A stretch of 14,364 nucleotides of DNA from Methanobacteriota archaeon (GTDB taxonomy: Archaea > Thermoplasmatota > Poseidoniia > Poseidoniales > Thalassarchaeaceae), in assembly GCA_002719615.1 (NCBI GenBank), contig PBHZ01000025.1:1-14364 (forward strand), given 5' to 3'. Within the stretch, counting starts at the first letter, position 1; every line of letters starts with the position of its first letter. Under the pieces are notes generated by a model, which did no database searches, was not told the origin of the DNA, and was given only the letters and a program-made list of their open reading frames with translations. Below are positions 4,810 through 11,600 of this stretch, one piece after another. The translations under genes and the position numbers were made by a program.

Positions 4810-6585
4810 CTAAAATTGAAGGTCTCCTAGCCTTAATTTAGACATTCCTTTTGATAGATTAGTCATAAAATCTTCAAATTCTGATGAATCCCATTGATTA
4901 ATGTCTTTAGGGCAATTTTGAACCAAATTATTCAAATATCCAATAGTTTCTTCATAATTCATGTCTTGGAATTTAGGCTTTCTAAAGGATTTTACAGGAG
5001 GAATAAAGTTAATATTCAATCCATTTACTTTAATAATACCTCTACCATGATACCAATTTTTATTAAAATTAACTGAACCGTCCTTATTTCTTTCTTGAAG
5101 AGGATATCTTAGCAATTCTGCCCTACCATAAGAAGTTGCATATTTCTTTTCAAATTTGCTAAACCACCATCTTTTAACTTCTGCTGGCTTATATCCCTTT
5201 AGCCTTAAAGAATTAATAGTCGGTAAATCTTCATGTTCCCAATTCCCATTAAATGGAGGATTTTTTACTATTTTAGATAACGCAGAAGAAGACATGGTAT
5301 TGATTCCTATTGTTTTTCCTGTTTTAGGGTCTTCAAAAGATAAATATTTATCCATGTCAATAAAATTAAACCTAGGCCAATATAAAAATACAGGCAATTG
5401 AGAGTTTGAATGCCAATCACTCCAATTGCTAAATACATAAGGATAAAAGAAATGATAGAAATCTTCTTGGTCAATTAAATCAGCACCTCTCACTACATGG
5501 GAAGTGTTTAAAGCCCAATCATCAAACGGACCTTGATATTTTAAAGTAGGCCATAACCTAATGTCTGGATGTCTGGGGTGTGGATTTCTACATAATCTCA
5601 TAATTTTTGCATCTTGGAATTTCATAGCCCTAGTTTCAGACATCAAATCTTCTGCTAATTCTTGAATAATCGCAGGTGATAATCTTAATCTAATTTCAGG
5701 CATAGGCGAATTATCATCTTGAACAATTTCGCCATTTTCTGATACATAAAAAGACTTTTGATTATTAACCAACCATTGGAATTGCTGAATATTTTCTTCA
5801 ACAGATTTAGCCCTACACCTTTGCATATTTGATTCAATAGAAGTTCCAGGCATTCCTTCAACTAAGTAAGCCATACCTCCACCCATTCTGCCTTTATATC
5901 TCATATTCATTAATCTTTCAATACCTTCATAATGGTCTTTGTAGTTATCGCTAGCAATATAAGTAATATCAGGGTCTTTTCCTGACATCCACTTATAATC
6001 TTGGAAAACTAAAGAAGATTTATCTTTGTAGAAATCTGCTAGAGGAGGTTTTTCATCAGGGTCTGTATCATCTAATCTTAATACAGATTTTGCTTTGAAA
6101 CCTGCTTCTTTGTATTTTTCAACATATAATTCGTTGACTAAAATTCCCAAGCCATGCGCCATTGTTAAGGCTGCGTTAGGATTTGGAGCCATTCTTAAAA
6201 TATATTCATCCTTCCCCTTCGGCAAGGGTGGCAGATTTTTAAAAGGAGTTCCTGCAAACTTTGGAGCCTTTCTTTTAACTATGGGTGCGCCAGGAGTATA
6301 TTTTCTAGCCTCATTATTTAATGCTCCAATAAGTCTTCCTTTATCTTGGTTTTGGACAGTTATCTGAGATAAAATCTTAGGCATCAAACTTCCAATACCT
6401 TTGGGGTTTTGTCCAGATTCAATATATTCCTTAACCATGCCTTTAATCTGAGCAGGCAATTCATCTCCTGCCGACCATGATTCTGCTGAAAAATTAAAAA
6501 CCTTTTTATTCTTTCCACCCATTACTGAGGCTATACCAGAAAGGACTGCTACACCTAATGCTACACCAACACCCTTCTTATCCAT
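4810..6585 (-). CDS. Membrane-anchored glutamyl-tRNA synthetase-like protein, degenerate HIGH motif
   Basis: 591 aa from ATG 6585 (a GTG at 6594 adds 3 residues). Residues 5-23 (GVGVALGVAVLSGIASVMG) form an N-terminal membrane anchor; about 100 polar residues follow. From 127 to about 480 it is an archaeal/eukaryotic-type GluRS/GlnRS catalytic core: RMAPNPNAALTMAHGLG (HIGH region), VLRLDDTDP, CRAKSVEEN, HPDIRLWPTLKY, TSHVVRGAD, and ALSKIVK (438 = KMSKS lysine) followed by LPTINSLRLKGYKPAEVKRWW. The HIGH tetrad reads T141-M-A-H144, so the first His and the Gly are lost. Only about 110 residues follow the core, so the usual anticodon-binding β-barrels are reduced. The family normally charges tRNA with Glu in the cytosol; here activity is doubtful and a virion or membrane role is possible. 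It heads an operon with the multi-TM gene. Confidence 0.85.
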   Translation of the reverse strand: MDKKGVGVALGVAVLSGIASVMGGKNKKVFNFSAESWSAGDELPAQIKGMVKEYIESGQNPKGIGSLMPKILSQITVQNQDKGRLIGALNNEARKYTPGAPIVKRKAPKFAGTPFKNLPPLPKGKDEYILRMAPNPNAALTMAHGLGILVNELYVEKYKEAGFKAKSVLRLDDTDPDEKPPLADFYKDKSSLVFQDYKWMSGKDPDITYIASDNYKDHYEGIERLMNMRYKGRMGGGMAYLVEGMPGTSIESNMQRCRAKSVEENIQQFQWLVNNQKSFYVSENGEIVQDDNSPMPEIRLRLSPAIIQELAEDLMSETRAMKFQDAKIMRLCRNPHPRHPDIRLWPTLKYQGPFDDWALNTSHVVRGADLIDQEDFYHFFYPYVFSNWSDWHSNSQLPVFLYWPRFNFIDMDKYLSFEDPKTGKTIGINTMSSSALSKIVKNPPFNGNWEHEDLPTINSLRLKGYKPAEVKRWWFSKFEKKYATSYGRAELLRYPLQERNKDGSVNFNKNWYHGRGIIKVNGLNINFIPPVKSFRKPKFQDMNYEETIGYLNNLVQNCPKDINQWDSSEFEDFMTNLSKGMSKLRLGDLQF

Positions 6586-6605
6586 ATTAATCACTTAACC
6601 TTTCA

Positions 6606-6615
6606 GATATTTAAA
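6606..6615 (-). promoter_or_regulatory. Leaderless promoter box of the GluRS-like gene
   Basis: Minus-strand TTTAAATATC, then exactly 20 nt, then the ATG at 6585. It is identical to the box of the large surface protein. A GTGA-type ribosome site also lies 5 nt before the ATG. Confidence 0.6.
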
Positions 6616-6702
6616 GGTTAATCTTATATTATAATTTCAGATTATAGCCCTATAAGCCATAACCCATTCAATACTAAACATTCAGAAATTAAGAATTAGT
6701 GA

Positions 6703-6840
6703 TTACTTAGCCTTGTATACTACAAGACCAGTCTTTGTCGTCTTCTTTACATAGGTCTTCCCATTGTAAGAAAAGGACTTAGCGCCACTCTTTCTAGCCT
6801 TCTGAAGTGCCTTCATGTAAGCATTCATCTTCTTTGCCAT
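6703..6840 (-). CDS. 45-aa very basic protein, probable highly expressed virion/DNA-binding component
   Basis: MAKKMNAYMK... ends in SFSYNGKTYV followed by a Lys/Thr-rich β-type tail. It has 12 Lys and 1 Arg in 45 residues, a helical Lys-rich N-terminal half and a β-hairpin-like C-terminal half. All 12 lysines use AAG, whereas AAA is frequent in neighbouring genes, a sign of strong translation selection. A box (ATTAAATAGG) ends exactly 20 nt before the ATG, so it has its own leaderless promoter. From memory, similar short Lys-rich proteins with a (Y/F)xYxGKTYV core occur in large algal DNA viruses; not checked. It is probably a nucleoid-packaging or structural protein. It is flanked by the GluRS-like gene and small membrane genes. 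Confidence 0.78.
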   Translation of the reverse strand: MAKKMNAYMKALQKARKSGAKSFSYNGKTYVKKTTKTGLVVYKAK

Positions 6841-6860
6841 ATTATAAAAGTGTTTATTCA

Positions 6861-6870
6861 CCTATTTAAT
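6861..6870 (-). promoter_or_regulatory. Leaderless promoter box of the 45-aa basic protein
   Basis: Minus-strand ATTAAATAGG followed by exactly 20 nt and the ATG at 6840. It overlaps the last few bases before the stop of the upstream 71-aa gene (6876). Confidence 0.5.
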
Positions 6871-6875
6871 AGTTC

Positions 6876-7091
6876 TTATAGGTATAATTGTTCTAAAAAT
6901 ATCCCCATTGAAATGAACATAAAAAATGCAGAACCGAATAAAAACATTCCATTTCCTAATTTGCTCATATCAAGAAATTTTGTGGCAAAATACAAACTTA
7001 AACTGAAAGCAAAAGTGATAACTCCTACAATTATTTGGGAACTTCTGATTCCTTCAAAATCTCTTTCAATATTTTTAAACATAGTCCCCAT
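6876..7091 (-). CDS. 71-aa two-TM membrane protein
   Basis: Starts MGTMFKN at 7091 with AGGAAGGG about 6 nt upstream; a second ATG 3 codons in is possible. The N-terminus is charged. Two hydrophobic helices follow (about 19-39, IIVGVITFAFSLSLYFATKF, and 46-66, GNGMFLFGSAFFMFISMGIF). A TATA-like TATTTAAAAA lies around 7122-7133. No family is recognised. It is one of a run of tiny membrane proteins in the same orientation (6876-7921), probably envelope or internal-membrane components. Confidence 0.7.
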   Translation of the reverse strand: MGTMFKNIERDFEGIRSSQIIVGVITFAFSLSLYFATKFLDMSKLGNGMFLFGSAFFMFISMGIFLEQLYL

Positions 7092-7161
7092 ATCTACCCT
7101 TCCTAATCACTTCTCATGTTTTTTAAATATTTTTTGATTGATAATATAGTATTGGGGTGCA

Positions 7162-7407
7162 TTAATAAACAACTCCTGCTTCTTTTAGGTAAAGGCTTGC
7201 CAGAATTCCACCCAACACGATTCCAGAAGGTCCTAATATTTTTCCAACTAAATCAGATTGACCCTTAATGGTGTAAGGTATTGAATGCAAAGTTTCTAAA
7301 GTTCCAATAGCCATCATTCCTAATGCAATAGTATAACCTACCTTGTGTATCATTTTATCTTCTTTAGCATAAAATTCTTTAGGATAATTTCTCAAGATAA
7401 AACCCAC
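7162..7407 (-). CDS. 81-aa two-TM membrane protein
   Basis: Two hydrophobic segments (about 22-38, VGYTIALGMMAIGTLE, and 55-73, GKILGPSGIVLGGILASLY) follow a charged N-terminus. The listed start is GTG 7407, which overlaps the upstream 120-aa gene by 16 bp. A TTG at 7395, four codons in, overlaps that gene's TGA (TTGA) and has GGTGGG 9 nt upstream, so it may be the true, coupled start. ATG at residue 19 is a third option but would put the start almost inside the first TM. No family is recognised; the gene context says membrane or virion component. Confidence 0.68.
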   Translation of the reverse strand: MGFILRNYPKEFYAKEDKMIHKVGYTIALGMMAIGTLETLHSIPYTIKGQSDLVGKILGPSGIVLGGILASLYLKEAGVVY

Positions 7408-7754
7408 CTTTTAATTCTCTTTCCTGACCTATTATAAGTCCTACAAACCCATAACTTTCCATTTCCACCCCTCATTACCGTCCCTACATTTACAGAGGTC
7501 GCACTAGTAGAGGGAGAAGGTCTTTTACCTCTCAGGATTGTATCTGCGGCTAATGATTCTCTATATTTTTTAGCATCAATTCTATCTTTTTCTCTTTCTT
7601 CTTTTGCTTTAATTCTAGAAAGTCCCAATATAATCATGGTTAAGGAAACAAAAATGCTAATTTGTCTAAACTCACCTGTTGTTAGAAAGGCTTGTGCACT
7701 CCTTGATAAGCCACCGATTCCTGAAATTAAAAAGAATAATCCTAGAATTGACAT
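7392..7754 (-). CDS. 120-aa two-TM protein with basic C-terminal domain
   Basis: ATG 7754 is chosen because a TTTATATATC box ends exactly 20 nt before it; an upstream in-frame ATG at 7805 would place that box inside the gene. Residues 1-13 and 31-48 are hydrophobic (MSILGLFFLISGI; QISIFVSLTMIILGLS). A charged helical stretch follows (KAKEEREKDRIDAKKY), then a Ser/Pro linker. The compact C-terminal domain spans about residues 89-119, with pattern GTVMRGGNGKLWVCRTY...GKRIKRWVL. From memory this resembles a short domain (xGTxxxGxDGxxWxVxxxxxGxxRW) found at the ends of many proteins of large eukaryotic DNA viruses; not checked. It is translationally linked to the 81-aa gene. Probably a virion membrane protein with an internal basic domain. 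Confidence 0.75.
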   Translation of the reverse strand: MSILGLFFLISGIGGLSRSAQAFLTTGEFRQISIFVSLTMIILGLSRIKAKEEREKDRIDAKKYRESLAADTILRGKRPSPSTSATSVNVGTVMRGGNGKLWVCRTYNRSGKRIKRWVLS

Positions 7755-7774
7755 AATATAATTTACATCAATTT

Positions 7775-7784
7775 GATATATAAA
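7775..7784 (-). promoter_or_regulatory. Leaderless promoter box of the 120-aa protein
   Basis: Minus-strand TTTATATATC, then exactly 20 nt, then the ATG at 7754. No ribosome-binding site precedes the ATG, consistent with a leaderless mRNA. Confidence 0.58.
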
Positions 7785-7798
7785 GGTTATGTGCTTTA

Positions 7799-7921
7799 CT
7801 ACCAAGCATCCATTCTAAAATCAGGTTTTTCTCTAAAAATATTCCATATGAAAAAAATTACAACTAAAATGATAAAAGAGGATAAACAGAAATATCCTGC
7901 ATAAGTTAGAAATTGATTCAT
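7799..7921 (-). CDS. 40-aa single-pass membrane protein
   Basis: ATG 7921 to TAG 7799. It starts MNQFLTYAGYF, has one long hydrophobic helix (about residues 9-27, ending in IILVVIFFIW), and then a short polar tail NIFREKPDFRMDAW. An ATTTAAATAG box ends 21 nt before the ATG, giving it the same leaderless-type promoter as its neighbours. It lies between the tRNA and the 120-aa gene. Topology is N-out/C-in by the positive-inside rule, weakly. The function is unknown; small single-TM proteins of this kind are common virion-membrane components. Confidence 0.62.
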   Translation of the reverse strand: MNQFLTYAGYFCLSSFIILVVIFFIWNIFREKPDFRMDAW

Positions 7922-7942
7922 ATTTTCTCATATCTATTTATT

Positions 7943-7952
7943 CTATTTAAAT
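7943..7952 (-). promoter_or_regulatory. Leaderless promoter box of the 40-aa membrane protein
   Basis: Minus-strand ATTTAAATAG, then 21 nt, then the ATG at 7921. It lies just downstream of the tRNA gene. Confidence 0.5.
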
Positions 7953-7973
7953 CTTATCTCTATTTATTGAAAG

Positions 7974-8050
7974 TGGCGGGCGTAACAGGATTTGAACCCG
8001 TGTTATCGGCTTAGAAGGCCAATGTGATATCCAGACTACACTATACGCCC
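7974..8050 (-). tRNA. tRNA-Arg (anticodon UCU), 3' CCA encoded
   Basis: A full cloverleaf can be folded by hand. The acceptor is GGGCGTA / TACGCCC (7 bp). The D-arm spans 18 nt (GTG...CAC, with TGG in the loop). The anticodon stem is TTGGC/GCCGA with loop CTTCTAA, giving anticodon UCU. A 4-nt variable loop follows, then T-stem ACGGG/CCTGT with loop TTCAAAT. The discriminator is G, followed by CCA in the DNA (7976-7974). Box B (GGTTCAAATCC) is intact and there is no intron. It would read AGA and AGG, the arginine codons in every gene I spot-checked here. It sits alone between a membrane block and the SprT-like gene. No direct repeats or integrase suggest it is an attachment site. Confidence 0.92.
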
Positions 8051-8084
8051 ATATGTATATTTATGGCTTTACCTTAATAAGGCT

Positions 8085-8678
8085 TTAGCAAACCCAACCT
8101 CTATCTTTTGGAGTAGGCTTTTTACTTCCAAAAGGAATACCCCAAAAGTTATGAAAATACTTAGCATATTTGTTCCAAGCATAAAAATAATAGATGCCAT
8201 ATTCTGCATTCATTTTCTTCTCCATCTTTCTAAACTCTTTGCCATGATTGTCAGTATTGATACCATGATGATGATAAAAATAATGGTGAATAAACTCATG
8301 TATAATAGTATGTATCTTTTCAACTACTTGCCACTTGTGATTGACTTTGATTGGAACATTTCTATCCTTGCCAGAAATCCTACAAGTCTGACCATCAAAA
8401 ACAATATACTTGCCAAAGTGTGCATCTTCTTCACCTTCATTAGGCCAAAATGCACAAGCACTAACTCCTTCGCCAGCAAACCATTCAACCCAATTAGTTG
8501 ACTTAACGATAACTTTAATAGGTGGAACCTTATAGGTTTCACACATGGAATCAACAAATGATTGGACATCGGAACATGAATCAACCTTCGGCCAACTCTT
8601 ATACTTATTGCTAAACATACTTATCACTAAATCTCCATAACACATGGAGTATATTAAGGTTTCGGTGTTTTTTGACAT
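8085..8678 (-). CDS. SprT-like zinc metalloprotease
   Basis: 197 aa. The zinc motif H127-E-F-I-H131 is followed by a third ligand in H145-GKEF, the HExxH...HGxxF layout of SprT/Spartan-family peptidases, which cleave proteins crosslinked to or tightly bound on DNA. Sequence before it (about 50-120) is β-rich and contains scattered Cys. The end (GWVC) lacks the zinc-ribbon of longer SprT proteins. ATG 8678 lies 11 bp after the stop of the CCA-enzyme gene. A TTTATAAA immediately before this ATG raises the possibility of a start at residue 12 (8645). Viral SprT-like genes occur in phages and giant viruses; the role in genome handling or virion maturation is inference. Confidence 0.78.
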   Translation of the reverse strand: MSKNTETLIYSMCYGDLVISMFSNKYKSWPKVDSCSDVQSFVDSMCETYKVPPIKVIVKSTNWVEWFAGEGVSACAFWPNEGEEDAHFGKYIVFDGQTCRISGKDRNVPIKVNHKWQVVEKIHTIIHEFIHHYFYHHHGINTDNHGKEFRKMEKKMNAEYGIYYFYAWNKYAKYFHNFWGIPFGSKKPTPKDRGWVC

Positions 8679-8689
8679 TTATTTATAAA

Positions 8690-11600
8690 CTAATCAACAT
8701 ATGGTTGAATGCATTTATCATATATGTATTTTGCTAAGTTGGCAGTAAGCAATCCATATTCCATTTTATCAATAGGTAATTCATTATAAATTTTAGCAAC
8801 ATCTCCCCAAGATTTAGGGTTATGTATTTCTAAAATGGAGTATATAATAGTAGACAATTCATTCAAAACTACTAATTTATCATCTCCACCTAGTTTGGTT
8901 TCTAAGTCAAACCACTTCCCAGTTGAATAAAATAGAGGAACTATGTTTTCCATATGCGCCTCCTCAAACCAATTTTTATCATTTAAGAACTTATAAATTT
9001 CCCTATTAGTTTTCCAATATTTACTGTCTATAAGTAATCCATCTTCCGTTATCAAACCCCTTAAAGTTTTATAATAATCCATGGCAATATCTTTGTAATG
9101 CTTACCGTAGAAATCAGACCAATTTTCTGGATTGTCTACAATATCATAATATTCTCTTTGCAAAGGCAAGAATTTTTTATTTTTTCTAGAATATCTGATA
9201 TAAGAATTGAAAATAGACCTAATAAAATCTATTTTAGTAAGTTTGTATGAATTCTCAGAATTAAATAAAATCCAATCATAAACCAAAGAATACTCATAAA
9301 TTGCATCATCAGATTTTTTGCTATTATCTCTATCAAAATCAGAATCTTCAAACACATCTCTTTTAACTAATTGGTCTCTAGTTTGTTGAATGTTTATATC
9401 TAATATCATTCTCCTATACTTTTCAAAAAAGTTAGTTGCAGATTTAGCCCAATTAAAGTCTGGGTTATCTACATCAATAATATCATAACTTTCTCTAAAA
9501 CTCTTGTGAACATTATACATATGTTCGTTATATTCGTTTTTACAAGTATTCAAGGTTTTTCTATCTTCTTTACTTAATGAAAGTTGTAATCTTTCATAGA
9601 TATTTGAAACTACAGGTTTATGAACATAGGTATTTTCATAAAACATAATCCAATCAAGTTGTTTAGCATTCATATTTCTATTATAATATTTTAATTGCTT
9701 TGTATTGTCAATTTCCATATAGCAATTTTTAGTAATACATCTAAAAATATCTTCACCTTCTGGATTAATATATTTCATAAAATCTTTACCTCCGCAACTA
9801 GGACAACTTTCAAATTGTTGACCAAATCCAGGATTCATCTTTAATTCAGAAATATAAGTCATATCATCATCAACTATCATCTTCTGTGGGAAAAATGCAG
9901 AATAAGCATTTTCATCTTTTAATAATTCAATAGTTTTATCTCTTGCAGAATCTAAAACCAACCTCAGACCCTCAGTTAAATTATCATTCCAAATACTATG
10001 CCCATAACTCATGAATTTGTTATATTCAAATTGTAACTTATCATATGTTTTTAATTCTTCAGAAGTCATTTTGCCAATTAAAACATTTTTATTCTTTTTA
10101 ATATCTCTATTATCTGCAATAATTTCAAAATCGCTAAAGAGCATAGAATCTAATGGATATGAAAACCACTTATTCACCCAATTTTTAATCTTTGATGCCT
10201 TACCTTCTGGAGTAAATCCTACTATCCAATTGAAAATAATTAAATTAATTACCTTTCTAAAAAATTCAATATTTTCTACTTGTTCATCTTCCCAATCCTC
10301 AAGTTCATCTGCAAACTCTTCATAAGCATCAATATATTCTCTTAAATCTCTCATTTCTTTTTGAGGGATAGTTGTATTTTTGGGACCTTTGACTCCTGTT
10401 TTCTGGCAATATTCTGAGATTATTCTTTCCATTGAATAATCATAATTCTTTTTATCGTCTAAGACACCTGCAATCTGTTTAATATCTCCTGTAAAGGATA
10501 ATTTGTATTTTGAAGAAGTTAACATATTAGTCAATATAAATTCCCAAGAAGCAGATTTTTCCTTTGCAATCATTACATTAGCAATAGCATCTTTGCAAAT
10601 TTGACTCGCCTCATCTTCTGTAATATTATAATAAGAAACAATATGTTTAATTGCCTTATCTTGATATTTTAATAAATTTTGATATTTGGCGCTGTATAAA
10701 TTAAACAAAAATCTATTTTTATTAGATATTTTATCAAAAGAAATGCCTTTGTCTAAACTAATAGGGATGATTACCGAATTAAAACAATTAAGTAAATCTT
10801 TCGGAACTAACAAGCCTGCATTTTTCTCAAAAAATGAATCTAATTCTCTTTTGACTTCATATAAATCAGTAGGTATCCCAGAATCTAAATATTTTTGAAT
10901 TGCTCTAAAAAATATACTAAATTGCTTTCTTAATATTTCAGGAGGTCTAAAATATTTGTAATAATGTATTGCTTTGTAAATTTCAGGAGTCAAACTTTGT
11001 TTTTGGCTATCTTTAACATAATTGCTTTCAATTGATACTGAAGATTCGGCATAACTTTCAGAGATAAAATAAATCAAAAGAGCCTGTATAGCATCTTTAG
11101 AAGTGTCTATTTCTCCTGATTGCGGAGGTCTCATATATCTATTCAAATTTTTATACCCTAATGTAATTCTTTTCAAAATATCTTTGCTAGGGACTCCACC
11201 ATATTCATAAATCAATTGCTCAGTTATCCCATATTTGTTCAACATCTGAATTCCAGAAGGGGTCATTAAAATTTCATTAATCAACTGCCTTTTAATATTT
11301 GGTCTAACTGGAATCAACTCTTCAAACTTTACTTTCTTTAATGCGGATTCTGTTTTTTTATCCAATTTAAATCCTTCATCATTTGATAATTTAATAGCCC
11401 TGAGCATAGTCCTTGGTTGATTTCTAAACATTTCTTCAGGCTCTGATGTTGATTTAATCAACCCCGATTTCATATCTTCTAAACCGCCTGTAAAATCTTC
11501 TATTTTACCATCTTTATCAATAGCAAGTGAATTAATAGTAAAGTCGGAATTTGACAAATGTTCTTCTAAAGATTTAACCATTAATGTATTGGTTTGGTAA

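Noticed and set aside
7755..7805. Upstream ATG (7805) for the 120-aa membrane protein
   Set aside because: The promoter box at 7775-7784 lies inside this extension at the exact 20-nt spacing from ATG 7754.
7974..8050. tRNA as an integration (att) site
   Set aside because: No integrase, direct repeat of the tRNA 3' end or composition break was seen in the window.
10011..10898. Plus-strand ORFs inside the CCA-polymerase-like gene
   Set aside because: Shadows of the long minus-strand frame, with no start signals or protein motifs.
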